A stretch of DNA of 64,000 bases, taken from Morinoia aosen (taxonomy: Eukaryota > Arthropoda > Malacostraca > Amphipoda > Talitridae). This document shows positions 26,300-37,505 of the stretch, in pieces; the stretch's first letter is position 1; the number at the start of each line of letters is the position of its first letter. The translations under genes and the position numbers were made by a program. The notes beneath the pieces are model-generated. The model was not told where the DNA came from. It did not search any database and was given only the letters and a program-made list of their open reading frames with translations. Location: positions 86,731,130 to 86,795,129 of the forward strand of contig CM059567.1 of the NCBI GenBank assembly GCA_030386875.1, read 5' to 3'.

Positions 26300-27520
26300 G
26301 TCTGGCTATAAATATGTCGAGCTCAAGTGGGTAGCGTTTCGACCAGAGGCTGGCTCAGGCATCCACATAAACACAAACACACAAGCTGGCACACAAAACA
26401 CATTCAGGCAACACAACACAAGACGCACACACAACACACAAACGCAGGCCGTGAAGATATTCACGGTCGAGAACAATGCTCCCAATAGGAGTGGCTACGG
26501 GTCAAAACAACCAGTCGTAAAGTGGGAAGGAAGTGAACTCGAAACTGCCCACGATACGAGCCAATGGAAGCAACGAGAGGAGTGCGGACACAAAGAAACA
26601 GCCAATAGCACTTCTAGACGTCGAAGTGAGCAAGTCTCCAACCAATAAGAATTGAGATGCTGTCCCAAAAACGGCGAAGAATCGTGATTTTTCGAGAAGG
26701 AATGAAGCGACGCGGATAAAAAGGATTCAGGACAAGAATTGTGAGGATTCTGGTCTCAGCAACGCCAAAAGAGGCACGACAGGATTTGGAGCGCAAAAAC
26801 CGGGAAATCTCGTCGATAGGCCGACATTTCCCGGGCTAGTGTTAATTCAGGATTGACTTCACACGAAAAATCGAAGCCGATGTTTAACTCCTTCGATAAC
26901 GACAAGATTGTGCAACAAACACCCGCTCGAAGTGTGTGCGGATAATCTCTCCGAACGCTCAAGGAAACTGCGACTGTATCGCCGAAGTAGTAACCTGCAA
27001 CAAGCACCCGCTCGGAAAATCCAAGGCTGGCACATCTACAACCCAACGAAAACACTCGGAGTATTTCTACGTTGAGTATGAGCTCCCAACAGCTTCAGCA
27101 TGAAAAAAATTTTGGAACTACGCGTTCACCAACGATGCGGAGGTCAACGGGCAAGTACAACAATAACCAAACCCCTCAGCACTTCAAGAATCACAGGTGT
27201 GACAGGACTTCCCAAAAAACTGCCAGTAACGAAGTGTACAGGGGGGGAACTGGAGCAGTGGAGCCGGCAAGATGGAGCGGAGCCATGGAGCAGCCACCGA
27301 AGCGTATCGCCGCGGCAGTGGCCACCGCAGAGAATAGGAGATGCGCAGCACCAGCAGTGGAAATAGTGAATAGACAGTGAACATCAATCTGTGAATCATT
27401 CATTATCGAGAGTGCGAATGTTTATGATAGTGAGAGCTCTCAAGTGGTAATTGTGGAGTAGGTAAAATACAAAGTAGCGCCTCGAACAGTGCTTACAGAT
27501 TGGCGCGCAGTCCGATGTGA
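26300..27520 (+). other. GC-richer block with TATA box; possible LTR or 5' region of a retroelement
   Basis: A TATAAATA box sits at about 26308-26315, followed by a CA-rich leader (26370-26450) and about 1 kb of more balanced composition with only chance frames. At 27501 the sequence TGGCGCGCAGTCCGATG loosely recalls the tRNA-Ser primer-binding sites of gypsy-type elements (TGGCGCAGTC...). If so, an LTR would end near 27500. I see no second LTR and no gag or pol, so this is weak. Confidence 0.2.
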
Positions 27521-29680
27521 TGTGTTTTCTTAGCTGAGGTCCTCAATTTGGGTCGTGCATAATGCGAAATGTTCTGTATTATGACACCATGTTGTAAGTA
27601 AAAGGTGCTACCTTTTGGCATAACCATTTATTTCATGTGTGCGCTGGCCAGGATGTTCCTTTTATGCTTCTAATTTCATTTTTGTTTGTGCGTAAACTCC
27701 CCGTTTGACGGTTGCCAAGAAACGGTATTTCGCGTTAAATCGTGCAATCGTTCCCTGGCATTCAATAATTTTCTAGCCTGAATCTCTCATTTCATGTGTC
27801 ATATTCAAATCCACGTGTTTCTAAAATAAATTCATGTTAATCTTTCAAATTCTTTTATTCTCCATGTCTGGTATGCAGGTGTACGCAAGCATGAAAGTAT
27901 ACTACTCAAATTTGTGCGGGGGTTGAGATTCCCTCAGCGTCTGGGAAGGGGGGGCCTAAACCCACCCGCTTCTCATATCGCAACACGTGCAGGGACGAGC
28001 AGGGACGATGTATAGGCGGACATCGCTACGGCAGCGGACGGACAGATAGCAACATTGCAGCCTTAAAGCGGACATTTTGCCAGTCATTCAAAAATGTTTC
28101 GCTCTCGATGCATTCGTGGTTTACTAATCCAACTTTAGTCGAGAACTCATCTTTGATTTCTAAGGCGTTTGTAGCATAAGCATGACTTGAAAAAAAACAC
28201 ATTTTGCTACGACTTCTAATGTTATTGATAATGCGGAAATTTTTTTTAAGCTTAAACAAATTTACATGTGTACCTGCTCTGGTGCGGGTGCGAGGGTAGC
28301 AACAAGAGGTATTGAACGCTGGATAGAAATCTGGAGTTGGAGTTAGAAATCTGGCGTTAGAAATTTAGAATTGATACCTTCTCTGAAAAATCTAAAGTGT
28401 AAGTCACAAAAAATGCCCAACACAGCTCCGAAATTAGTTTTAAAATGATAATAACAGCCTTCAAACATTTTACGGTGGTTTAAGCGACAGGAATGATGGC
28501 CCGTCGAGAAAAATCAATTTCGTCCACGGGGAATAGCCGACCTCGAATAATTTCGTAATGCTGCACATGATTAAATGTTGGATGATTATAGCAGGATGAA
28601 TGTAATTAGGTTGTTGAACGATTCAAATAGTGAATTTTAGAGGAGCAGCACATTTATATGGAGCTGCCCCTCTTTTGCAGGTCCTGACAAACTCCATTGC
28701 ATACCAGGGAAAATAAAACGTTTGCTCAGATGTATCGTAGCATTCTGAACGATAATCGCCTGCAGACTTTGTACCACTTGGAGTTGGCACTTGATTCTCT
28801 ATGCAGCCAGACATCGATCCCACATGTGCGGCCAAGAGCACTGTAGCGTTGGTTCAGCATGCGAAAACGAGGCAATGGTAAGACCAAGTCGGAGATGACT
28901 TACCTAAATTCCGCCGAGAACATGAGACTGGAGCTAAAATTTACGATTCAGAAAAAGGACCCAAGAAATTTAGCAGATTTGCAAAATATAGCACGAAGAA
29001 CGGGCCAACATGCCTAACAATATTGGCAAGACCCATAGAAGTAAATATCCCAAAAGACTAGAACTCACACGCGCGACGAAAGGTTATCTCATCAGACACA
29101 TACTGCTTTTCAAAGATGTTCCGGATAATTTCTGAAGCGCTCAATTGGTATTTTTGACGTAATCACAGTCATATTTTTTACTATTTTTGTATTCTAATAA
29201 CAAATTTATATACGACATTCACAACATATTAATTCTTCAATTATCAACTGCATTGCTGTTATGTAACAAAGTTAAATCAATTTTTGGCCTCGTATCGAAT
29301 TGCCGTCATTGTGAGATTGTACGCTCATTAATTTGTTTATGAATGCAAATATTAAAGTACATGCACATGTGTGCGCCACTGCGCATATTTGCATGTGTGA
29401 GTGTTTTTACTCGCAAATATTCATATGTATGTAATCATAGTTCTACGTAAATGAATAGATGCATTTTTCGATGCATGTTTGTACGCATGCGCGTGTAGAT
29501 GCATGGATGTATCATTCGTGAATTTACAGTATGAATGTATGAATTTACAGTATGAATTTACATTATGTATGTAGAACAGTAATTTACAGCATGTGAATAT
29601 ACAGTACTCGTACGGGTGAAAGCATGATGCGCTGATGCATATGTGGGTGTATGCAAATTATAAATAAAAGTGCTAAGATA
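27521..29680. other. Unassigned DNA
   Basis: No recognisable gene. A G-run next to a C-run stretch lies at 27945-27970. Around 29330-29660 there are degenerate ATGTATGAATTTACAGT repeats and TG/CA-rich simple sequence. Confidence 0.45.
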
Positions 29681-29689
29681 CACGTCTTA

Positions 29690-30090
29690 TATCTCATTAT
29701 TTATTTAGAAAAGTCAATGAATAAAAATTTCTGGAACGTTTCGACCTCCAGGGTTATTATCAACCGTGAAAACAAATAGAAAAAACTATTCAAGTGTCAA
29801 ATTTACATCAATCATGAAATAAGAAAGCAAAAAAACATCGCTTTCGCTTTCAAATTTCCCACGATAAATCCAGCGAGAAGTATAAGACGAAAAACCGTTA
29901 CGGCGGAAGGTTTCAGGCTCATTGTTACGCGGCAAACTGATGCTGCCAGGCGTTTTTTTTTCTTTCTTCTTTCATGATTGATGGAAATTTGGCCCTTGAC
30001 TAGTTTTTTCTATTTGTTTTCAGGTTGATAATGACCCTGGAGTTTGAAACGTTCCATAAATTTTTATTCTTTGACTTTCTTAAATAAATA
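29690..30090. repeat. Foldback element: about 140-bp inverted arms
   Basis: The left arm, about 29690-29830, and the right arm, about 29965-30090, are reverse complements with scattered mismatches. Both contain ...AGTCAA(T/A)GAATAAAAATTT..., GGAACGTTTC, the CTCCAGGGT(T/C)ATTATCAAC block and CATCAATCATGAAA. The 130-bp centre is a different repeat that recurs in inverse orientation at 31217-31352. No coding capacity. It is a non-autonomous foldback or MITE-like repeat. Confidence 0.75.
29840..29965. repeat. Dispersed repeat copy 1 (centre of the foldback)
   Basis: Its reverse complement matches 31217-31352 closely over about 120 bp. Shared blocks are TTGCCGCGTAACAATGAG, TTCCGCCGTAAC, GTTTTTCGT, CGCTGGATTTAT and AAATTTGAAAGCG. 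Confidence 0.7.
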
Positions 30091-30542
30091 AAGAGATTTA
30101 AGACAGGCACTTTTGGAAAATTTCGAACTATCATGGCACTTTTATTTACAGTTCGAACATGCAGAGAGCAAACCACTTATATATACCCATATCTTTGGGT
30201 GTATGCGTACACGTATCCACTCACACGCACGCGTAATGCATTTATTTACACATGTGTATCAACGTACATACAAGCATTCAAGCGTGTGTACATAGATAAG
30301 CACTAATACACCCATAGGTATACAAGCATTTAGTTACATGCAAACTTTAATATAAATATGTCAATCCAAATATCAGTGGTGGGCAGCGATAAATTTTAAA
30401 GCGATAACGATAAAGCGATAAATTTTCAAGATACCTTAAACCGATATGCGATAATGCCTGCGATTAATCCAAAAATACTCCATTTATACTACTAATGCAG
30501 GTAAAAACCTCTTATTTACACCTAAAACCCCTATATTGCTTA

Positions 30543-30725
30543 CTAACTGTCCTTCGTCTCACTGTCCAGGGACATGAGGGAGCTCGAGCGTGAGATGTTG
30601 GGAATGTCCCCAGATTCCGAACTCCCAGAAAAGTTCCGCTCCCTTTTCTGCATCGCATCACTGCTGCTGGCCTTTAAGCAGAAAAAGTCCTCCACTGTCC
30701 TCTTGCCTGACATCTTGCAACTCAC
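30543..30725 (-). pseudogene. Short frame, perhaps the N-terminus of a hAT-type transposase
   Basis: The frame starts 'MSCKMSGKRTVEDFFCLKASSSDAM' in part and is rich in Ser, Asp and Glu. A (K/R)xxxxDFF start followed by a polar linker occurs at the N-terminus of some hAT-type proteins. Nothing like a BED finger, RNase H fold or dimerisation domain follows. It is either the remnant of an internally deleted transposase gene or chance; position inside hAT-like ends is the main support. Confidence 0.2.
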
Positions 30726-31087
30726 TAATCCCTAAATTCACTCATCTCGAACTCTGAAGCGCGGCCGCCGCGACACTAATTAATAACGCAATATAAAACG
30801 CAAAATCTAAACGATTTCCAGAGAAGGAAAAGTTAAAACACAAAATCATGCGACTTTCGTACGAACGGGAGGCACGCGCGAGGCGCACCTCAAAACGCAA
30901 AAGATATATATAGCTAATATACATCAACTAGATATTTAAGTAAGATAGCAATATACAATAAGAAATAAGTGTATACTGTATAAGTTATACCACACAAACA
31001 AGCTTTGGATCGCTGGTAGCACTATGAAATACAGAGCTGAGATGAGAGACGTCCAGTTGAAGGGCTATTCAAAGAAACGGTGGCAAC

Positions 31088-31210
31088 CAGGGTTTCCAGA
31101 TCAAAATTTCCATTATACGCCAACTAAGGTCCCAAAAAAGACAGAATTTTTGATTGAAAAAAGCCAGATTTCGGAAATTTGGCTTGAAAAAGTCAATCTG
31201 GCAACCCTGG
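31088..31210. repeat. MITE with CCAGGGTTGCCAGATT-type ends
   Basis: Left end CCAGGGTTTCCAGATC, right end (other strand) CCAGGGTTGCCAGATTG. The interior of about 90 bp repeats AAGCCAGATTT/AAATTTGGCTT in inverse order, so it is foldable. Related ends occur on the element at 60263-61089. Confidence 0.65.
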
Positions 31211-31216
31211 TGACGA

Positions 31217-31352
31217 CAGAAGCGCGGGCCGCCAGACGCCTAGCTGCATCAATTTGCCGCGTAACAATGAGACTGTAACTTTCCGCCGTAACTGTTTTTC
31301 GTTTTCTACTTTATCGCTGGATTTATTGCGATAAATTTGAAAGCGATCAATA
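31217..31352. repeat. Dispersed repeat copy 2
   Basis: Reverse-complement partner of 29840-29965. It lies between the MITE and the right end of the hAT-like element. Confidence 0.7.
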
Positions 31353-31475
31353 TAAGCGATACATTTTTCCAGTGTTGCGATAAGTGATATTATCGTTTTC
31401 TCGCATTATCACTTTACTTATCGCAACGCCCACGACCAATGGGTTAATAATCCCATTTATCCCATTTATGCCCAG

Positions 31476-31493
31476 TGTTGCGTTCACGCAACA
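31476..31493. repeat. 18-bp palindrome, left outer copy
   Basis: TGTTGCGTTCACGCAACA: 8-bp perfect arms around TC. First of four copies flanking the piggyBac relic. Confidence 0.8.
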
Positions 31494-31835
31494 AAATAAC
31501 ACTGTTCACTTTTCTCAACCACCTAACCAAACTATGCACTTTACGGAGACGGAATTGCTTGCGGTAGTCTCAGGACATCTGTAGTTAGAGAATTTCCCGT
31601 GTCTGTTAGCTCTACATCATTAAACTGACAAACAGGAAGTCCTGAAAGTTGACACATTTTCAAGGGAATCATGGCTTCACAGAAAAGAAGGTATAGCTGG
31701 CTTGCAACATGCTAAATGAAGCGTTTAAATATCATACTTTGTACTTTAAACTGTATTTATTGCATGGAGAAATTATTGAAGAGATTATTGTAAATTTGTG
31801 AATATTATAGACTTTTGAAATTTGAAAAATTTTGC

Positions 31836-31853
31836 TGTTGCGTTCACGCAACA
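31836..31853. repeat. 18-bp palindrome, left inner copy
   Basis: TGTTGCGTTCACGCAACA again, followed by ATGGGAACACCAATATG, which matches the inverse of the sequence left of the copy at 33570. Confidence 0.8.
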
Positions 31854-32049
31854 ATGGGAACACCAATATGCTACTTCCGTGTGGTTTACACTTCCGTAGT
31901 CGTGGTGCAGCATGAGATGAAAGTTTTAATGTACGAATATTGTTCATACAATTCTTAACAGACGTTAATTCTGTGTTTGGTTGAGTAATAATGAGCATGT
32001 TTAGTTGGCCGAACTAGACACTTGTAATGATGAGCTCATTGTCAGATCA

Positions 32050-33213
32050 ATGTGTCGAAACAGACTCGACGAAATAATGAAGTACCTGCACGCGGCTGAT
32101 AAGGATAACCTGTGCATGGATGACAGATTTGCCAAGATTCAACCCTTGCTGAATGTTTTGAATAAAAACCTTCTTGAATTTTGAACTGTTTTTGGACCAT
32201 GCAAAGTTTCTATTGACGAATCTATGATTCCTTACTTTGGACGACATCCCACAAAGCAATTTATTTGTGTTAAACCAATAAGACGGGGTTACATGGCTTG
32301 GGTAGATGCCTCTCCTGGTTATGCCTTTCAACTGGACATGTACTGAGGAAAAGAAAATGTGGCAAATGAAAAGTACAAAAAATAATTTGGACTTGGTGTT
32401 AGTGTCATATTGAGTTCTTTGGGCACCTTGGAGCTTGCAAATCCACAACGTAAACTCAGCCTATGTTTGGATAATTTCTATACTTCACTGAAATTACTAG
32501 ACGAAATTGGTAACAGAAGTCATGGTGCAACAGGAACCGTAAGACGTAATCGGCGAGAAAATTGCTCAGTTTCTGATTCTAAACAATTAGGCAAACAAGC
32601 TCGCGGCACTGAGAAGCATTTTGTTGACAAATCATCTGGGACGTTAGTTGTACAATGGAATGATAATGCTGTAGTTTGCATTGCTTCAAACCAATGAGAG
32701 GTTCTTCCCATGAAGAAAGCGGAAAGGTACTCAGCGGCCGGAAAAAAGAAAGTATCAGTACCAATGCCTTTTCATGTCAATGATCAGAAAAGGCCCATCG
32801 GAGGTGTGGACCAAATCGTTGAGAAAATTGGCAATTATTGAATGGCGATACGCGGCGAAAAATAGTGTTTTCCACTAATCTAATACCTAATAAACGTGTG
32901 TGTAAATAATGGTTGGCTGTTCGCACTTGAAGGAGGGTACAACATGATATGCTCCAGTTTACTAGAGGCATTGTTGATCACTGGCTCAAAACCTATGGTA
33001 CATCTCGAGTAAAACTAGGTCCTCAAACTGCTGGGTTGTCACAGAATCTCGAAGCTGCAATGGTAACAGAGTAGACCATTTTATCGTTGAGAGTGAGGGA
33101 AAAAACGCATCAGATGCAAACACTGCAATAGTTAAACTATTTACATTTGTAAGAAATGTAACGTTCGTTTACATACCAAATGTTTCGAGAAATACCTCGG
33201 GCTGAATGAGTAG
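32050..33213 (+). pseudogene. piggyBac transposase pseudogene
   Basis: From ATG at 32050 one frame reads through to about 33000 with at least seven in-frame stops and no frameshift. Family landmarks are clear: 'RLDEIMKYLH..D', 'SIDESMIPYFGRHPTKQFI' (first catalytic Asp), 'LDNFYTS' (second), 'NDNAVV', then 'GGVDQ' (third), then a 'NY.MAIRG.K' block. After one frame change, the C-terminal cysteine-rich finger appears ('RCKHCN', 'YICKKCNVRLHTKCF'), ending at TAG 33211-33213. The N-terminal part usual in the family is missing upstream. Several stops fit point changes of Arg, Cys or Trp codons. The opposite-strand frames here are shadows. Confidence 0.85.
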
Positions 33214-33528
33214 ACAAGTATAAGCTTAGTCAACACTTTTTTATCGAATTTTTCAGTTTTATAATAAAAATTTATCCTACTATGCAGACATCTTCATTCT
33301 TATCACAAGAAAAAAAATTAGATTTGTTAAGTTTGTTGATTCTGCATTCTTTTTAGGAAAATATTAGATATCAGCGATATCACTAATGAAATAAAATTTG
33401 TATATCTTTTCACTTACGTTCCCAATGCATGATAGAAGTATATTATTTGGTTTCTTCTACTTCTATCCTTCCAGTTCGAAAATAAATTAGTGCTCCAATT
33501 GCGGTTGTTTGGGGGTGCGAGTGCCCGG

Positions 33529-33546
33529 TGTTGCGTTGACGCAACA
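33529..33546. repeat. 18-bp palindrome, right copy 1
   Basis: TGTTGCGTTGACGCAACA; preceded by GTGCCCGG, as the left outer copy is preceded by ATGCCCAG in the same orientation. Confidence 0.8.
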
Positions 33547-33569
33547 ATTCATAATGCTGGTGTTCCCAA

Positions 33570-33587
33570 CGTTGCGTCTACGCAACA
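33570..33587. repeat. 18-bp palindrome, right copy 2
   Basis: CGTTGCGTCTACGCAACA, one mismatch at the edge. The preceding TGGTGTTCCCAA is the inverse of the block that follows the left inner copy. Confidence 0.75.
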
Positions 33588-33730
33588 AAACATATTTATC
33601 TATATCTTTGGAGCAAATCGATAGAAACTCAAAATAATTGTTGGTAATGTCTACGTATGTACTAAACAACAATATATATGACATTCATGCAATTCCAGTA
33701 ACCTTCAATAATTACGGGCGTTAATGGGAA

Positions 33731-33761
33731 GTGCCGGGTAGCGAAGAACGCTACCCGGCAC
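33731..33761. repeat. Perfect 13-bp hairpin with 5-nt loop
   Basis: GTGCCGGGTAGCG, loop AAGAA, then CGCTACCCGGCAC. It is very GC-rich inside AT-rich DNA and lies just outside the candidate right end of the piggyBac element. There is no T-run after it, so it is not an obvious terminator. Confidence 0.85.
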
Positions 33762-36700
33762 ACATTTTGCAAAGGGGGGAGAATTTGGCACCTGAGTTGA
33801 TCTTTGCACCAATCATCAGTCATTTCGTGTAACATCAGTAAGATATATGTTCTTGAAATATTCCAGAAAACCATAACACATTCACTTCCAAAATTGATGC
33901 ATTTTCACTGCATTGAGTGGAATACCTCACGATTATTGAACAGGAGATAGCGTTTTTGTCATGGATCCAAAGTACGAAGCACAGGAATGTGAAACACACG
34001 TCCTTCAATCACATACGACATCTCAAGCGTTGTTGTTTTAAAAGAAAAACATACAAATATTATATCACATTAAAATGTTATTGATTGCTAATGGTCGATT
34101 AGTTTTTAATTGCTTAGAGCTAATTATTTTTTTGCGTAACAGTTAGATCAAGAAGAGCGCCCAAATTCTCCACTTGCAAAGAGCACTCATGCGTTTGATA
34201 ACGCTTAAATATTATTCATTAAAGTAGTAAATAACTTCAGAAATGTTGAATAGACGCATTGTATACTAATGGCTTCGGCATTCAGCGTCATACAAAAATT
34301 TTGAAAAGAAGTTCTAGTATAGTTTCTGTTTCAACAATTTCGTTCTCATAATTTTTCTCAACAATACCCATGCAAACACGTGCATGCGTAATTATGAAAT
34401 GGGTGGCACTCATGAGATTTTCCATTATTGCACTGTTAGTAGGCCTAAAAACTCACACGAGGCTTTAAAAACTCTGAAATTTTGGTTAAACTCAATCTGC
34501 AAAACTAAACATATGAAGTTAAGAGTATACGGACTCATTTTCAGTAAAAACATGCATGGTACGTGGCAAAAATGTTCGACCACTTAAGCAAAACGAGTGT
34601 AAAATAATAATTATTACCTTTCAAATTGTCGATTGCATGCAAAATGTCTTCTGACATTCTAAAGAATTATACAGAAATTATCTACTTTTGGTTCGATGAA
34701 AATTTATTCTGCCACTTGCGCATAAGCCACAATTGCAGACGGTTGTCCAGAGCAAAACGTCATGCCGATGGTAAAGAACGTTCTAGATTCTTCCCGGAAG
34801 CAATTCGATCCGATGATATGCCAATTAATGACAGTTTCTTCCCGATGTACCTGACGGATGCCCACCTGAAAGACAAGCAAAGAAACATGCCTCTCTTTTT
34901 TACGATATTGTGAGACAAGAAAAAAAATTCGTCATCTAGCAGCTCAACCTAATCATTCAGGTCCAATTTCAACTAAAAAGCTCTGTGCTGGCTAGTTGAA
35001 CAGCCCCGGAGCATGACAAACGCTCTTTCTCTTTGTATAGCTCTTTACACTCGGACTTCTACAATGGGTCATGATGTCTTCCATGGACGAAGATGCACGT
35101 TGCTACAGAGGTAGAGTAGTTATTCATATTACCACATGATATTTTTGCACTCCTCTACAATTCAATGTGCGTGTATACACGCACATTGGACTTTGCTTCT
35201 ACCATTTTGGGGTTATTTGAACTCTAATCAAAAAAGAGAAGTCACACCTCTGGTCAGTAAGTTTTTTACTTCAGTTGAGGTCATAGCGTTTTATAGAAAT
35301 AGTTTTAAAATCGGTTTATTTTTTAGGAGGAAGAACGACTGAAAGAGTGCCTGTGAAGTGGATATGTTTATTTCTATAAGTGTGACTGCTACATGCAGAC
35401 TTATGTTGGTTGGACTAAACTCAAACAATTTATTAGACACAGCAAATAATACATAGAACTAGTCGCATACTTTCCATTCCTTCTCATTCAGCAATTCGAG
35501 ATCATAGTCACCAATGCAATCATCCTTTCAAGATGTATTATTTAATTGCTCTGTGTACCACGAATAACGAACAAGATCTTCGTATTTTGGAATCTCTGTT
35601 ATTATTCTCGCATAAGCCTAACTTAGATAAAGATTTGAGTGCAGTCAAACTGAACATTGCTTCAACCTACTGATATATTTATGCATATGTGTGTGTTTGT
35701 GTATGTGAGGTTCCCATGAGTAAATGAATGATTATTTATGCTTGTGCAATGTGCATTGGTGTGTCAGTAAACCATTGAGGGTATGTGTCATTTCTACTGC
35801 TTTTGAATGAGGATTAGGTTCTAAATATTTATAGATGCTTGCTAAGTTATTTTATTTAACTTTTGAATGCATTTTAGTTGGACGCATTTTATGCTTCAGC
35901 AGTGAAAACGGAATTTTGATATTTTGAAATAAATATATATATACATATGGATAATATATATATATTATCCATTTAGTTCCTGCATGTTCGGAAATGAAAC
36001 TATCCCTTCTTCTGCTACACTTTTAGCTGATTATTTAACGATGACGTAACAATGATTGATGCTGTAATATGTTTAAATACATTTATTTTGAAAATATTTC
36101 AGAATCGTTGAGTCGGCTCTTCCTAATATTTCGCTGAGCAAGTTCATTTAAATTGTATTTGTGAATGATATTTTATGTAAATTGTATACGTGAATCATCC
36201 AATTTTTTAGGTTCGTTAGTACGTTTTTGGATTTCTGCTCAAACGTGAATACAAATGTTTAAAAAAATTTTTGTTCACGTTTCTTATTTTTAAATGTTCT
36301 AGCTAAGAGCCCTTCATTGAGACACGACTATGTATTGTATCTTTGAGCTACATAGCCTTCTTTTGGCTGAAAAAGAATAGATTTCTTGTTTTGCCACGGA
36401 CCGTTTGTTATGGTTCACTCATGCTACAGCACCTGCTACTTTCTTCGTCAACTTCTATCTCATTTTATAAATTTTTCTTTCAATTTGCTGTTTCTAGGTG
36501 CAGGGGATCTTATTCAGGGGTCTGCCACACGTTGAGCCATAGTGTGTGAGTGACTCATCTTCAGCGTTTCAAAAACCGTCGAAACCTCATACTGGCCTCC
36601 ATTATCACTCCCAGACGTGGCGTAAGGGGGTATACTGCTTGGAGGAGCGACCTCATGGATTGAAACGCACTTTTCTTGGTTAACGTTTACTTCGTACGAG

Positions 36701-36770
36701 CGGAAGCGGGCAAGTGATGATACAGGTACAGTGTCGCGGACCGATTAGCATATATGCCTGACTGGCCGGC
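33762..36770. other. AT-rich DNA with two perfect palindromes
   Basis: No gene is recognised. Perfect 26-bp palindromes lie at 35163-35188 (arm CAATGTGCGTGTA) and 35947-35972 (ATGGATAATATAT arm, an AT repeat). Confidence 0.5.
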
Positions 36771-36778
36771 GCTCAAAC

Positions 36779-36857
36779 CTCAAATCCCTACTTCTTCCGC
36801 AATTTTGAACTTAGAAGCTTTATTTTGGTCTCATTCGACGCGGAAAAACTCCGGCAT
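36779..36857. repeat. Inverted-repeat family A, direct partial copy
   Basis: CAAATCCCTAC..TTCCGCAATTTT..AACTTAGAAGCT...GGTCTCATTCGACGCGGAAAAACTCCGGCAT. It matches the inverse of 37311-37390 over about 78 bp, with few differences. Confidence 0.75.
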
Positions 36858-36984
36858 CTCGAGAATGAAGCGTTTTTGTATTTCGATAAAAAAAATCATA
36901 ATTTTTCGTCATAGAATTTCGTGCTAGTACTAATTTTCTCAATTTTAAGGTTTTTGCATATCTATTGTAGCTAGGTAAACGAAA

Positions 36985-37505
36985 ATGCATAAAGATATAT
37001 AAACTTGAATTCTAAACCTATTTTCTTCGAAAAAATTTCTCGATTTTTTCAACAGAAAAAAGCTATTGTGCGAACATACAAAACTATATAAATTACCTCA
37101 AAACGCTACCCCTTCTACAATCTACAACTTAGAAGCTTGATTTTGGTCTCACTCGATGCGGAAAGGCAGTGGGAACAGAGTAGCGAAGCAAAATTCCATT
37201 TTAACTTCAAATTAGATTTCATGGTGAAAAATTTGACATTTAAAAAAAATTCGCACATAAATTTCCATAATTTTTTTTTAAATATTAATATAAATACTTC
37301 ATTTTTAAAATGCCGGAGTCTTTCCGCGTCGAGTGAGACTAAAATCGAGCTTCTAAGTTGAAAATTGCGGAAGTTGTAGGGATTTGAGCTAGTTTATATA
37401 GTTTTGTAAATTTCCACAATACCTTTTTTCCTTTTGCGAAAATCGAAAAATTTTAAAGAGGTAAATGTGTTCAGAATTCAATTTTACATATCTATAAGCA
37501 TATTT
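36985..37505. repeat. Inverted-repeat family A, foldback pair
   Basis: The left arm 36985-37167 and right arm 37311-37505 are reverse complements with moderate divergence; both include AAACTATATAAA, ACTTAGAAGCT and CTCACTCGA(T/C)GCGGAAAG. The spacer of about 140 bp is A/T-rich. With the copy at 36779-36857 there are three units of one family. No coding capacity. Confidence 0.7.

Larger units (their letters stand above)
30374..31436. mobile_element. hAT-like non-autonomous element with nested repeats
   Basis: The left end begins CAGTGGTGGGCAGCGATAA and continues with several AAAGCGATAA units. The right end, read from the other strand, is a GTGGGCGTTGCGATAAG.. sequence with the same GCGATAA/GTGATAA repeats. 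CAGTGGTGGGCA-type termini are typical of hAT elements. An 8-bp target duplication is not clear. Inside lie a short minus-strand frame (30543-30725), a 120-bp MITE (31088-31210) and a dispersed repeat copy (31217-31352). Confidence 0.5.
31444..33724 (+). mobile_element. piggyBac-like element, inactive
   Basis: A TTAA at 31444-31447 precedes CCCATTTAT-rich sequence, and a TTAA at 33721-33724 lies beyond the right-hand palindromes. Both are candidate target sites, though the true ends are not proven. Four copies of an 18-bp palindrome (TGTTGCGTNNACGCAACA) lie at 31476-31493, 31836-31853, 33529-33546 and 33570-33587, two on each side of a decayed piggyBac transposase. The second and fourth also share an adjacent GGGAACACCA block in inverse orientation, as subterminal inverted repeats would. 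Confidence 0.6.

Noticed and set aside
27072-27380. Overlapping plus-strand frames of 88-102 codons
   Set aside because: Low-complexity Arg/Gln/Ala-rich in several frames at once; no domain, typical of GC-richer non-coding DNA.
28855-29120. Possible retroelement Gag or nucleic-acid-binding fragment
   Set aside because: A basic frame is visible but no zinc knuckle or other family motif supports it.
32047-32448. 133-codon minus-strand frame
   Set aside because: It is antisense to the piggyBac pseudogene, whose conserved motifs are on the plus strand.
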